64,000 bases of DNA from Paenalcaligenes sp052103955 (GTDB lineage Bacteria; Pseudomonadota; Gammaproteobacteria; Burkholderiales; Burkholderiaceae_B). The stretch lies in NCBI GenBank assembly GCA_052103955.1, contig JBQELO010000004.1, positions 62,001 through 126,000 on the forward strand, written 5' to 3'. Positions 1 to 8,715 of the stretch are shown here, piece after piece. A program made the position numbers and the translations under genes. Positions within the stretch are counted from its first letter, which is position 1. Each line of letters begins with the position of its first letter. The notes below the pieces were generated by a model. That model had not been told where the DNA came from and made no database searches. It was given only the letters and a program-made list of their open reading frames with translations.

Positions 1-166
1 GGTATCTGCCCAAAAAAGCAATTCAGCAGTATTCTTCCAGTTAGAGCTGTCTGGCCTGGGCGCTGTAGGCCCTGATCCGATGAGAATTTTGCGCGAACGT
101 ATTGTAGGGTATGAGCCTATTACGCCTACTAGCTCAGAAACAACCACCTTCGAGAGGTATGAATAA
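1..166 (+). CDS. lptD: LPS-assembly protein LptD, C-terminal fragment
   Basis: An open frame already running at base 2 encodes the last 54 residues of a protein and stops at 164-166. It contains FFQLELSGLGAVG followed by PDPMRILRERIVGYEP, the pattern that closes betaproteobacterial LptD, the outer-membrane barrel that inserts lipopolysaccharide. The final beta strand normally carries this FFQLEL pattern. The surA start codon follows two bases after the stop, so the two genes are probably co-transcribed, as is usual for lptD-surA. The rest of the gene lies upstream of the window. The call rests on a short stretch plus gene order. Confidence 0.8.
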   Translation, partial: VSAQKSNSAVFFQLELSGLGAVGPDPMRILRERIVGYEPITPTSSETTTFERYE

Positions 167-168
167 AG

Positions 169-1605
169 ATGCGGTTACGCTGTTCTAAATTTGTGTTGTC
201 AGGAAGCCTGGCGCTGGTATCTACGCTGTTTGCTGTAACAGCGGGAGCACAACAGGCTGCCCAACCCGCAGAGCGTTCTGCCCGTTTCGTTGATGGTATT
301 GCGGCGATTGTGGATTCTCAGGTGATTACGTTGCGTCAGCTAGACAGCGAAGCAGCGATAGTCGCCCGACAACTGCAATCACAGAATATTCCATTGCCTG
401 ATCCGCAAACATTGCGTTTGCAGGTGTTGAATAGGTTGATAGATCAAACCATTCAAGAGCAAGAAGGCAAACGCTTAGGGATAGTGATCACACCCGAGTT
501 TTTAGATAATGCAGTCAAAATGGTGGCTGAGCGTAATAAGCTGACCCCTGAAAAACTGCGTCAAGAAATTACGAAAACCGGTATGACGTGGGATGACTAC
601 CTTAAAACACTACGTCATGACCTATTGTTGGATCAGTTGCGCCAACGGATGGTGGATGAGCGCATCTACATTAGCGATGCAGAAGTAGACGCTTACTTGA
701 AAAAACAAGGTGTGCAAGCTCCAATGAGTTCGCCAGTAAATAACTCGGCGGCAGCTGCAGGCCCCGTGTACATTGAGTTGGCACAGATTTTGGTGCGAGT
801 GCCCGAAGGCACGGACAGTAACACAGAGCGTAATCTACGTCTTAAAGCTGAAGGCTTGCTCGCGCGAGTTAAAGCCGGCGAGGATTTTGCTGGTGTGGCT
901 GCCGCTGCATCTGATGGTCAGGAAGCCTTGCACGGTGGTGTGCTGGGTATCCGCCCACTAGAAGGCTGGCCTGATTTGTTTGTGGATAATATTAAGAACT
1001 TGTCATCTGGACAAGTTAGCGGCTTGGTACGTAGCGGTCAGGGTTATCACATTTTGAAAGTTACCCACCACGGTGGCCAAGATGCTGTTGATACATCTGT
1101 GGCGCAGCCACAAGCTCCGGGCACTACCGAGCAGGGCCCGATGATGGTGACTCAAACTAAAGCACGCCATATTCTGATCAAACTGTCACAAGTGCGTGAT
1201 GATGAGCAAGCCAAAGAGCGCATTGAGCAGTTGAAGCAGCGTATAGACCAAGGCGAGTCTTTTGAGGTGTTGGCACGTAGTAACTCAGAAGATAGCACTG
1301 CACCATTGGGTGGAGACTTAGGTTGGTTAACACCGGGCGAAACTGTGCCGGCGTTTGAGCAGGCTATGGACTCCCTACAGCCAGGTCAGGTCAGCGCACC
1401 TGTACGTTCACAATTTGGTTGGCACATCATCCGTGTTGACGATAGACGTACGAAGAATATGGAAAACGAATATCGCCGTATGCAGGCGCGTCAGCACCTG
1501 TTTGAGCAGCGAGTAGAGCCCGCATTGGATGATTGGCTAAGCCAGTTACGCGGTAGTGTGTATATAGATAATCGCCTAGAGAAGGCATTGTCGTCGGAGC
1601 AGTAA
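169..1605 (+). CDS. surA: Periplasmic chaperone / peptidyl-prolyl isomerase SurA
   Basis: The 478-residue product escorts outer-membrane proteins, including LptD, through the periplasm. A Sec signal peptide covers about residues 1-27, with basic MRLRCSK, a hydrophobic core and a likely AGA|QQ cleavage. A SurA N-terminal domain follows, containing DGIAAIVDSQVITLRQLD. Two parvulin-type rotamase domains lie near residues 203-300 (ELAQILVRVPEG) and 330-425 (ARHILIKLSQ, LGGDLGWLTPGE, FGWHIIRVDD). Length is slightly above the E. coli protein because of longer linkers. In Bordetella relatives pdxA usually stands between surA and rsmA; here rsmA follows directly after 5 bp. The ATG at 169 fits the signal peptide. 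Confidence 0.96.
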   Translation: MRLRCSKFVLSGSLALVSTLFAVTAGAQQAAQPAERSARFVDGIAAIVDSQVITLRQLDSEAAIVARQLQSQNIPLPDPQTLRLQVLNRLIDQTIQEQEGKRLGIVITPEFLDNAVKMVAERNKLTPEKLRQEITKTGMTWDDYLKTLRHDLLLDQLRQRMVDERIYISDAEVDAYLKKQGVQAPMSSPVNNSAAAAGPVYIELAQILVRVPEGTDSNTERNLRLKAEGLLARVKAGEDFAGVAAAASDGQEALHGGVLGIRPLEGWPDLFVDNIKNLSSGQVSGLVRSGQGYHILKVTHHGGQDAVDTSVAQPQAPGTTEQGPMMVTQTKARHILIKLSQVRDDEQAKERIEQLKQRIDQGESFEVLARSNSEDSTAPLGGDLGWLTPGETVPAFEQAMDSLQPGQVSAPVRSQFGWHIIRVDDRRTKNMENEYRRMQARQHLFEQRVEPALDDWLSQLRGSVYIDNRLEKALSSEQ

Positions 1606-1610
1606 ACAGC

Positions 1611-2396
1611 ATGGCTAAACATGAAGCCCGCAAGCGATTCGGACAGAATTTTTTGCATGACCTATCCGTAATCGATGATATTGTGCGGGCGTTGGATTTG
1701 CAGCGCGATGATAAGGTCGTAGAGATTGGTCCCGGTTTGGCCGCCTTAACGCGGCCGTTATCGGAACGACTAGACCATTTAAATGTGATTGAGCTAGATA
1801 GGGATTTGGCTCATCGCTTACGCAATAGCTTTAGCCCCAAAAAGCTGAGTATTACCGAAGCCGATGTGCTAACAGTAGACTTTGCTCAATGGGGTGAAGG
1901 CTTACGTATTGTGGGCAACTTACCCTACAACATCTCCAGTCCTTTGTTGTTTCACCTAGCGTCTTTTGCACATTTGGTGAAGGACCAGCATTTTATGCTG
2001 CAACGAGAGGTAGTGGATCGCATGGTGGCTAAGCCTGGTAGCAGCGATTACAGCCGCTTGTCAGTGATGCTGCAGTCGCGTTACCGCATGTTCAAACTGT
2101 TTGATGTATCGCCAGAAGCCTTTGACCCTGCGCCGAAGGTGGTGTCGTCCATCGTGCGTATGCGGCCTCTGCCTGAGGACAGACCTCAAGCTAAAGACGT
2201 GGCTTTATTTGAGCAGTTGGTAGCATCTAGCTTTGCACAGCGTCGCAAGATGTTGCGTGGTAGTTGGAGCAAGTGGGTGGATATGATCCCTTGGGATGAG
2301 GTAGGCATAGCGCCTACAGCTCGACCAGGCGATGTTAGCGTACAGCAGTTTATGGCTATTGCAGATGCGCTAACGGCGCAAGGTGTTAGGGGCTAA
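1611..2396 (+). CDS. rsmA: 16S rRNA (adenine1518/1519-N6)-dimethyltransferase RsmA (KsgA)
   Basis: This 261-residue enzyme dimethylates two adjacent adenines in the 3' terminal hairpin of 16S rRNA with S-adenosylmethionine. It opens with HEARKRFGQNFLHD, the classic KsgA N-terminus. The SAM-binding motif I is VVEIGPGLAALT near residue 37, the acidic motif is NVIELDRDL, and the catalytic motif IV is NLPYNIS near residue 103. A basic C-terminal domain carries FAQRRKMLRGSW. It follows surA by 5 bp and is probably the last gene of the lptD-surA-rsmA transcript. A repeat element begins about 20 bp beyond the stop. Confidence 0.97.
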   Translation: MAKHEARKRFGQNFLHDLSVIDDIVRALDLQRDDKVVEIGPGLAALTRPLSERLDHLNVIELDRDLAHRLRNSFSPKKLSITEADVLTVDFAQWGEGLRIVGNLPYNISSPLLFHLASFAHLVKDQHFMLQREVVDRMVAKPGSSDYSRLSVMLQSRYRMFKLFDVSPEAFDPAPKVVSSIVRMRPLPEDRPQAKDVALFEQLVASSFAQRRKMLRGSWSKWVDMIPWDEVGIAPTARPGDVSVQQFMAIADALTAQGVRG

Positions 2397-2414
2397 GTGG
2401 GCGAAGGTTAAAGC

Positions 2415-2712
2415 CTGCTTACTCACGACTGTCTGCCGTAGCCTAAGGCTGCGAAAGTATTTTTTAATTTGTAAACCAAATAAAAAAACACTTCCATCCG
2501 CCTTTCCTTTGTCGCTTGCCACGGTTGGTATGCAGAGGTAGCTGTTAGCTATGTGTATTTCTGTGGCAAAGCACACTACTGCTGAAGAAGGGGCAGTAAA
2601 CCTATCAATAGCGATATCTCGGGGAGGCGGAGGAAAACTTTTTTGATTTGGTGTCTCAAATCACAAAAAGTTGTTCCGCAGTCCCCCAGCGTGTGCGATG
2701 AATACAGCCGCT
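2415..2712 (-). repeat. Composite inverted-hairpin intergenic repeat, copy 1 (A+B units, full length)
   Basis: This fills most of the 340-bp gap between the convergent rsmA and spmAB-like genes. It holds two related units facing opposite ways. Unit A (2415-2520) has a hairpin at 2456-2492. Unit B (2591-2712) has a hairpin at 2636-2672 with arms AACTTTTTTGATTTG and CAAATCACAAAAAGTT around a GTGTCT loop. Outside the hairpins both units carry a GGCGGA-type block on one side and CGCAG on the other. The same units recur near 11.5, 30.6, 30.9 and 54.0 kb. The A loop here is degenerate (TAAAC). No convincing open frame is present. Confidence 0.85.
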
Positions 2713-2736
2713 CAGCCGCTCCAGCGTAGTTACTAG

Positions 2737-3966
2737 TTAGCCAAAAAACCAATAGCAAACTGCAATGGCTGCGATCACGCCAGCCAAGTCAGCAAAAAGC
2801 GCACAGCCCACCGCATGGCGGCTGCGTATGATCCCCACCGAACCAAAATACACAGCCAGTACATAGAAGGTGGTTTCTGTGCTGCCTTGAATAGTGGCAG
2901 ACAATAAGGCTGCGAAGCTGTCTACACCATGGTGATTCATGGTTTCAATCATGAGAGCGCGTGCAGCACTACCTGAAAAAGGTTTTACTAGTGCTGTGGG
3001 TAGGGCTTCCACAAAGCGGTTATCCATACCCAGCCATGTCACCAACCAACGTATACCATCTAGTAGTAGATCTAAGGCCCCAGAGCTGCGTAATAGGCCT
3101 ATAGCACACAGCATGGCGACTAGGTAGGGGAGCAGGTCGCGGGCAACAGCAAAGCCGCCCTTAGCGCCTTCAATGAAGCTGTCGTAGACAGGAACGCGCT
3201 TCCACGCACCGACGCCCAGAAACAGCATAATAATCAGAAACAGACTAAGGTTGCCTAGCAGTGCTGAAAGGGTGCTGATGGCAGCAACACTGAGTGTTGC
3301 CAAAAATGCCATGAACAGCGACATGGCTACCAAGAAACCACCTAACCACAACAACATCACAGGATCGGTTAAACGTAAACGCTGCATGATAGCGACGCTG
3401 ATGAGGCCTGCGAAAGACGAGACGGTAGTGGCAAGTAATATAGGCAAAAAGACCAGAGTGGGGTCGGGGGCGCCTTGCTGCGCGCGATACATGAAAATGG
3501 TAACGGGTAGCAAGGTTAAGGATGACGCGTTCAATACCAAGAACAGGATCTGGGCGTTAGTGGCGGTTTGGGGGCTAGGATTCAGGCTTTGTAAGGCCTG
3601 CATGGCACGCAGCCCTATGGGAGTGGCGGCATTATCTAACCCCAAACCATTAGCTGCAAAATTGAGTGTGATTAATCCCAAAGCCGGGTGACCAGCAGGG
3701 ACTTCTGGCATGAGACGCTTAAATACGGGGGCAAGTAGTTGCCCCAGTTTTTCTACTATACCCGCGCGTTCGGCTACATTTAAAAAACCCATCCATAGGG
3801 TTAGGGTGCCAAAGAGCACCAGCATGATGCTGACAGACAGCTCTGCCATCTGAAACATGCTGTTAATCATACGGCTGAAAATTTCTGTATCGCCTAACCA
3901 TAGCCACTGAAAGAGAGCAGCAATGGTGGCGATCAGAAAAAAGCAAAACCAGAGGATGTTAAGCAT
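2737..3966 (-). CDS. Nucleoside-recognition (Gate) domain membrane protein, SpmA-SpmB fusion type
   Basis: A polytopic inner-membrane protein of 409 residues with about eight to ten hydrophobic segments. The N-terminal half resembles SpmA, with LNILWFCFF at the start and FAANGLGLDNAATPIGLRAM near residue 108. The C-terminal half resembles SpmB, with FIEGAKGGFAVARDLLPYLVAM, VKPFSGSAARALM and TIQGSTETTFYVLAVYFG. In Bacillus these are two spore-maturation proteins; Gram-negative bacteria often carry them fused, with an unknown role, possibly transport. It has no operon partner here: gloA lies upstream on the same strand behind a terminator. The family call is firm, the function is not known. Confidence 0.85.
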   Translation of the reverse strand: MLNILWFCFFLIATIAALFQWLWLGDTEIFSRMINSMFQMAELSVSIMLVLFGTLTLWMGFLNVAERAGIVEKLGQLLAPVFKRLMPEVPAGHPALGLITLNFAANGLGLDNAATPIGLRAMQALQSLNPSPQTATNAQILFLVLNASSLTLLPVTIFMYRAQQGAPDPTLVFLPILLATTVSSFAGLISVAIMQRLRLTDPVMLLWLGGFLVAMSLFMAFLATLSVAAISTLSALLGNLSLFLIIMLFLGVGAWKRVPVYDSFIEGAKGGFAVARDLLPYLVAMLCAIGLLRSSGALDLLLDGIRWLVTWLGMDNRFVEALPTALVKPFSGSAARALMIETMNHHGVDSFAALLSATIQGSTETTFYVLAVYFGSVGIIRSRHAVGCALFADLAGVIAAIAVCYWFFG

Positions 3967-3980
3967 CGATAGCGCGTATT

Positions 3981-4012
3981 AAAAAATAAAAAAACAGGCC
4001 CTAAAGGCCTGT
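3981..4012 (-). terminator. Rho-independent terminator of the glyQ...gloA operon
   Basis: On the minus strand a 7-bp stem (ACAGGCC / GGCCTGT, 3994-4000 with 4006-4012, loop of 5) is followed by a long U-rich run read from 3993 down to 3981. It lies 6 bp beyond the gloA stop, so it ends the minus-strand operon before the spmAB-like gene. Confidence 0.85.
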
Positions 4013-4018
4013 AGTGAC

Positions 4019-4414
4019 TTAGTCGTTACGACCGGCTTTTTGAATTAATTCAATTTTGTAGCCGTCGGGATCTTCCACAAAAGCAATAACGGTATTGCCG
4101 TGCTTCATGGGGCCGGCTTCACGTACTACATTGCCGCCTTTGGCTTTAATGGTTGCACAGGTTGCGTAAGCGTCTTCCACTTCAATAGCGATGTGGCCAT
4201 ACGCGTTACCTAAGTCGTAGCTATCGGTATCCCAGTTGTGGGTCAATTCCAGTACGGCTGCTTCGCTTTCATCTTGGTAACCTACAAAAGCCAATGTGAA
4301 TTTGCCGTCTGGGTAATCTTTTTGACGCAGCAATTTCATGCCCAGTACGTCGGTATAGAAGGCGAGGGACTTTTCAAGATTGCCAACACGCAGCATGGTA
4401 TGTAACAAGCGCAT
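4019..4414 (-). CDS. gloA: Lactoylglutathione lyase (glyoxalase I)
   Basis: Converts the hemithioacetal of methylglyoxal and glutathione to S-lactoylglutathione in the cytoplasm. The 131-residue protein begins MRLLHTMLRVGNLEKSL; a TTG further upstream is possible, but GGAG ten bases before this ATG supports the chosen start. The four metal ligands of Ni-type GloA are all recognisable: His5 (RLLHT), Glu in AVLELTHN, His in YGHIAIEV and Glu in YKIELIQ. Length matches the short bacterial form. It is the last gene of the minus-strand glyQ operon and is followed by a clear terminator. Confidence 0.95.
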   Translation of the reverse strand: MRLLHTMLRVGNLEKSLAFYTDVLGMKLLRQKDYPDGKFTLAFVGYQDESEAAVLELTHNWDTDSYDLGNAYGHIAIEVEDAYATCATIKAKGGNVVREAGPMKHGNTVIAFVEDPDGYKIELIQKAGRND

Positions 4415-4435
4415 AGTGAATGACTCCAATGGGGT

Positions 4436-5299
4436 TTAAAGTAAAGGTAAGGTGTCAGGGTGATGCTTTTTGAGCAGATTCCTGGCGGTGACATAGTCTG
4501 GCATCAGTTTTTCCACTTCCCGCCAGAATGCCGGGCTGTGATTCATCTCTTTAAGGTGAGCTACCTCGTGAGCAATCACATAGTCTACTGCGGCGACAGG
4601 GAAGTGGATCAGTCGCCAGTTCAACATAATCATACCGTCACTGCTGCAAGACCCCCAGCGTTTAGCGGGATTGGCTAATCGTAAGCCACTATAGGGCAAA
4701 CCCAGTTTAGTGGTGTAGTAATCCAAACGAGTAAGGCAGTATTGACGGGCTTGGTCTTGTAGCCAAATTTGTGTCAAGTCTTGGACCCTAGAGCTTTGTG
4801 CATCCTTGGCTAAGGGGAGTGTCAGTATATCGCCAGCATTGGGCTGGAAGTGACTACCGCTAAAGTGCGGGGTAAACGCTTCAGGGTCCAGCTTTAGGGT
4901 AATGGCTACACCCAAATAAGGAATACTGCCATTGTGACACCATTGGCTTTGGCCTAGGGCTAAGTGCTGTAGACGTTCTTCCCACTCTAGTAGTTTACGT
5001 ACTATCCATGCAAATTTTTGCTCTAAGGCATCGTGAACGTGAGCCATAGAAACCCATGTGGGGGCAGTGATGACTAGCCCATGTTCGTTTACACGTAAAC
5101 CTATGGATTGGCGTCTAGAGCGTTTCAACAAATACCCCAGCTCTTGCCCTTGTACCGTATGAAGGTGCCAACTTGTGCCAGCGGGTAGGCGTTGGGGTTT
5201 GCTAATCACGGGAAGCGTAGGTGCCGCTGCAGTAGCCGGTGGTGCTACTGCCTTCGAGGGGGCAGCCGACGCATCATTAAATAAGGGCAGCTGGGCCAT
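4436..5299 (-). CDS. YgjP-like metallopeptidase domain protein (M48/DUF45)
   Basis: This 287-residue protein carries the zincin motif HEVAHLKEMNH near residue 242, the HExxH signature of the YgjP/DUF45 group. RWGSCSS, a conserved family element, lies just before it. The N-terminal 40 residues are rich in Ala and Pro and probably disordered. There is no signal peptide, so a cytoplasmic location is likely. E. coli YgjP is a poorly characterised phosphohydrolase-associated peptidase-like protein. It sits between plsC (4 bp) and gloA in the same transcript. Substrate is unknown; the family call is strong. Confidence 0.85.
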   Translation of the reverse strand: MAQLPLFNDASAAPSKAVAPPATAAAPTLPVISKPQRLPAGTSWHLHTVQGQELGYLLKRSRRQSIGLRVNEHGLVITAPTWVSMAHVHDALEQKFAWIVRKLLEWEERLQHLALGQSQWCHNGSIPYLGVAITLKLDPEAFTPHFSGSHFQPNAGDILTLPLAKDAQSSRVQDLTQIWLQDQARQYCLTRLDYYTTKLGLPYSGLRLANPAKRWGSCSSDGMIMLNWRLIHFPVAAVDYVIAHEVAHLKEMNHSPAFWREVEKLMPDYVTARNLLKKHHPDTLPLL

Positions 5300-5303
5300 G
5301 GCG

Positions 5304-6026
5304 CTACGAGTAGCGTTCAGGGTTTAGTACACGCATTTCGCCTTCAATCCAATCTTCAACAGCTTGATTAAGAGCAGCTTGCGACATGCCTTCTGGATTG
5401 ATGGCAGGGCCAAACGATACGGTCACTAAACCGGGTGTTTTGATAAAGGCATTACGTGGCCAACATTCGCCCGCATTGTGCGCAATAGGAATCACCATGC
5501 TGTTGGTACGACAGGCCAGCATGGCACCACCCTGCTTGTAGCGACCTGTTTCGCCAGGGGGAATGCGTGTGCCTTCAGGAAACAGCAGTGGCCAACGGCC
5601 TTCGTTTAAACGGTCTTGTCCGGTTTTGACAATTTGCTTCATGGCATCGCGGCCATTGCTGCGATTGATAGGGATCATGCGCAGCAGTGCTAAGCCCCAG
5701 CCAAAAAATGGCACACGGTGCAATTCACGCTTGTAGACGAAACAGACATCTTTGGGCATGTAGCCACAAAAGAACATGGTTTCCCAAGCGGATTGGTGCT
5801 TAGACAGTAATACAGCAGGCCCATCAGGCAGATTCTCCCACCCTTTGACTTGCCAGCGTATCCCCAGAATGTGTTTTGCTCCCCAGATGGCCAGATGTGG
5901 CCAGCCTGAGGTGAGTTTGTAGCGCCAACGTAGTGGTAGAGGCGACCACAACAAGCACAAAATGGAGTAGGGGATCACTGTAATCAGCAGAAAGAGCTGA
6001 TAAAGTACCGCGCGTAAAATCAGCAT
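5304..6026 (-). CDS. plsC: 1-acyl-sn-glycerol-3-phosphate acyltransferase
   Basis: Makes phosphatidic acid from lysophosphatidic acid at the inner membrane. The 240-residue protein begins with a hydrophobic anchor (about residues 5-28). The acyltransferase motif I is SKHQSAWETMFF near residue 74, with Glu where the textbook HX4D has Asp; this HQSAWE form is what I expect in betaproteobacterial PlsC. Motif III is LLFPEGTRIPPGE near residue 147 and motif IV is VIPIAHNAG. Its start overlaps the end of gmhB by 7 bp and ygjP follows after 4 bp, so translation is probably coupled. Confidence 0.93.
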   Translation of the reverse strand: MLILRAVLYQLFLLITVIPYSILCLLWSPLPLRWRYKLTSGWPHLAIWGAKHILGIRWQVKGWENLPDGPAVLLSKHQSAWETMFFCGYMPKDVCFVYKRELHRVPFFGWGLALLRMIPINRSNGRDAMKQIVKTGQDRLNEGRWPLLFPEGTRIPPGETGRYKQGGAMLACRTNSMVIPIAHNAGECWPRNAFIKTPGLVTVSFGPAINPEGMSQAALNQAVEDWIEGEMRVLNPERYS

Positions 6027-6565
6027 GGTGAGGTTCCTAGCCAGTCATCAACCACTGCAGCCAAATCCGGCTTAACGATACAGCCTTCTGGCAGACCACC
6101 GTTTTTCAGTGTTTTAGCCCCATTCCCCGTTTCTACTAACCACGTCTTACAGCCCGCCTCGGATGCGGCTTGTAGGTCGCGTAACGAGTCACCCACAGCG
6201 ACTACATTGTGCAGTGAGGGTTGTTCATAGCGTCTGGCAATGTCTACGAACATGCCAGGAGAGGGTTTTCTACAGGAGCAGCCGTCATCTGGGCCGTGCG
6301 GGCAGACAAAGACAGCATCAATGATGCCGCCGAACTTAGCCAGTTCACGACGCATTTTCAGGTGTATGGCATTTAAGGTTTGCATGGAAAACAGGCCCCG
6401 TGCCAAGCCAGACTGGTTGGTCGCGATAACGACCTTCCAGCCCGCTTGCGAGAGCCTGCCTATAGCTTCCAAACTACCGGGTAGTGCTTGCCATTCGTCA
6501 GGACTTTTCACAAAAGCGCTGGAGTCATAATTAATGACCCCATCGCGATCTAGTATGGCAAGCAT
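6020..6565 (-). CDS. gmhB: D-glycero-beta-D-manno-heptose-1,7-bisphosphate 7-phosphatase
   Basis: A HAD-family phosphatase that removes the C7 phosphate in the ADP-heptose pathway for the LPS inner core. The nucleophile motif is AILDRDGVINYD at residues 3-14, motif II is VIATNQSGLARG, and motif IV is VAVGDSLRDLQAA. The zinc-binding loop typical of GmhB is present as CPHGPDDGCSCRKP, near residue 87. At 181 residues it has normal family length. It overlaps glyS by one base (TAATG) and plsC by seven, inside the glyQS operon. Confidence 0.94.
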   Translation of the reverse strand: MLAILDRDGVINYDSSAFVKSPDEWQALPGSLEAIGRLSQAGWKVVIATNQSGLARGLFSMQTLNAIHLKMRRELAKFGGIIDAVFVCPHGPDDGCSCRKPSPGMFVDIARRYEQPSLHNVVAVGDSLRDLQAASEAGCKTWLVETGNGAKTLKNGGLPEGCIVKPDLAAVVDDWLGTSPC

Positions 6566-8715
6566 TAGGCCGCCAACCTCGAAATGTCAGCAACCTGATT
6601 CATCAACTGATGCAATTTCTGCAGCAGTGCCAAGCGGTTGTTACGCACAGCAGGGTCTTCAGCCATTACCATTACATCAGCAAAGAAGTTGTCCACAGGC
6701 TCTTTGGCTTGTGCCAATGTTGCCAAGCTAGCACTAAATTCACCCGCCAAAAATTGGCTTTCTGCTACTGGAGCTAATTGTTCAATACACGCGGCCAATG
6801 CTTGTTCGGCAGGTTCTGCTAACAACGAGGCTTGTACTTCATTCAGCTCGGATTCGGCTTTACGCAGCAAATTGCCAATACGTTTGTTGGCACTGGCCAA
6901 GCTTTGAGACTCAGGCAAGGCAGCAAATTCAGAACATGCTTGAATGCGGGCTTGTACTTGTTGCAACGGTGGTTGCTGCGCCAGTACGGCTTCTACTACG
7001 TTACGGTCGTGGCCATTGGCGACCAACTGATTTTTATAGCGTTCGTAGATGAAGTCTTGTACTTCAGCAAGCGTAGTAGCTGCCAACTCGCCATCTTCAA
7101 AGCTTTGTGCAGCAATTTGCAGCAGCTCTGTTAGATTCAGTTTGCTTTGGGCGATATCGCCCAAATAACCACCGGCTTCTAGCTGTTCAAAGGCGCTGAT
7201 CAAACCTAGCGCGGCGCGGCGCAGTGCGTAAGGGTCACGTTCACCAGTAGGTGCCAAACCAATACCCCAGATACCGACTAAAGTTTCTGCACGTTCTGTT
7301 AAGAACAGTAGAGCAGAAATCAGGTTAGCGTCGGTAACAGCGCTGTTTAAGCGGTGCTGGTATTGATTACGCAGTGCTTCAATTACGCTGGCATCTTCGC
7401 CATCGGCTGCTGCATAGTACGCACCCATCACACCTTGTAGCTCAGGGAACTCGCCTACCATGTTGGTGTTCAAGTCGGCTTTAGCTAACAGCGCGGCACG
7501 GTCAGCTACGTTCACATCGGCGCCTAAGCGTTCAGCGATGCTACGAATGATGCTGCGCATACGTTCAATACGTTTGCGTTGGGAACCCAGTTTGTTGTGG
7601 TAAACGCTGTTTTCCAAACTGGCTACACGTTCTTCTAACGGTTGTTTGCGGTCGGTTTCAAAGAAGAAACGTGCATCGGCCAAACGAGGCAGAATCACTT
7701 TTTCGTTACCGGAAACAATGTTGGAAGGGTCTTCCAACTGCATGTTGCTGACGATCAAAAAGCGATTGGTCAGCGAACCTTGTTTAGGGTCGAACAGCGG
7801 GAAGTAGCGTTGGTTCAGACGCATGGTCAGAATCAAGCACTCAGGTGGTACTTCCAAGAAAATAGGATCGAACTGGCCTACATAAACGGTAGGGTGCTCC
7901 ACCAGAGCAGTTACTTCATCCAGCAGCTCTACTACTTCAGGATCGGTACCCAAGCTGGCATCCAATCGAGTGCAAGCATCTTGTAATTGTGCTTCGATGC
8001 GGGCGCGACGGTCAGCGTAGGAAGCAATGACTTTGCCTTCGCTTTCCAGTTGGCTGACATAGCTTTCAGGGCTTTGGATAGTGATGCTGTTTTCGCACAT
8101 GAAGCGATGACCTTTGGTGCTGCGACCAGCGGTCAGGCCCAAGGTGTTCACGTTTACCACATCGTCGCCCCACAACGCGATCAGGCTGTGGGCAGGGCGC
8201 ACAAAGCGCACGCTGGTTACGCCGTCAGCCAATTGGTAGCGCATGACTTTAGGAATAGGCAGATGGGTAATGCTGTAGTCTAGTGCCGCTTGCAGGCCTT
8301 CAGCCAGCGACGCACCTTTAGCCATGCCTTTAGCAAACAAGCAGTCTTGTTTACCGTCGGACTCAACGTGCAGGTCTTTAGCTGTCAGGTGGCCCAAGCC
8401 TTTGCTTTCTAAGCGTTTGCTTAGCGCTGGCGTGAGGTTGCCGTCGGCATCCAGACCAATTTTTACCGGCATCAGTTTTTCAGAAAAAGCCTGATCATCC
8501 GCTTGGCCTTTTACACCACTGATCAACGCGGCTAAGCGACGCGGAGTGGCGTAGGCGGTAACGGACGCATCATCAGCGACTAAATGGTGTTCGCGCAATG
8601 TTTTGAGCAGACCATCCGCAAAAGCCTGACCCATATTGTTCAGGGCTTTGGGTGGCAGTTCTTCAGTTTGCAGTTCAACCAGCAATGAGCGGGATTCGTT
8701 TGGCGTCATGGTCAT
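6565..8715 (-). CDS. glyS: Glycyl-tRNA synthetase beta subunit
   Basis: The 716-residue beta chain of the heterotetrameric (alpha2beta2) glycyl-tRNA synthetase, which charges tRNA-Gly. It begins with SLLVELQTEELPPKAL, the standard GlyS N-terminus, and includes FLEVPPECLILTMRLNQRYF and DPYALRRAALGL. The C-terminal anticodon-binding part ends with FFADVMVMAEDPAVRNNRLALL. It starts directly after the glyQ stop codon. An ATG two codons downstream is an alternative start. Confidence 0.97.
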   Translation of the reverse strand: MTMTPNESRSLLVELQTEELPPKALNNMGQAFADGLLKTLREHHLVADDASVTAYATPRRLAALISGVKGQADDQAFSEKLMPVKIGLDADGNLTPALSKRLESKGLGHLTAKDLHVESDGKQDCLFAKGMAKGASLAEGLQAALDYSITHLPIPKVMRYQLADGVTSVRFVRPAHSLIALWGDDVVNVNTLGLTAGRSTKGHRFMCENSITIQSPESYVSQLESEGKVIASYADRRARIEAQLQDACTRLDASLGTDPEVVELLDEVTALVEHPTVYVGQFDPIFLEVPPECLILTMRLNQRYFPLFDPKQGSLTNRFLIVSNMQLEDPSNIVSGNEKVILPRLADARFFFETDRKQPLEERVASLENSVYHNKLGSQRKRIERMRSIIRSIAERLGADVNVADRAALLAKADLNTNMVGEFPELQGVMGAYYAAADGEDASVIEALRNQYQHRLNSAVTDANLISALLFLTERAETLVGIWGIGLAPTGERDPYALRRAALGLISAFEQLEAGGYLGDIAQSKLNLTELLQIAAQSFEDGELAATTLAEVQDFIYERYKNQLVANGHDRNVVEAVLAQQPPLQQVQARIQACSEFAALPESQSLASANKRIGNLLRKAESELNEVQASLLAEPAEQALAACIEQLAPVAESQFLAGEFSASLATLAQAKEPVDNFFADVMVMAEDPAVRNNRLALLQKLHQLMNQVADISRLAA

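Noticed and set aside
6020..6565. Histidinol-phosphatase (HisB-N) identity for the HAD phosphatase
   Set aside because: The zinc-loop CPHGPDDGCSCRKP, overall length and linkage to plsC and glyS fit GmhB; no histidine genes are nearby.
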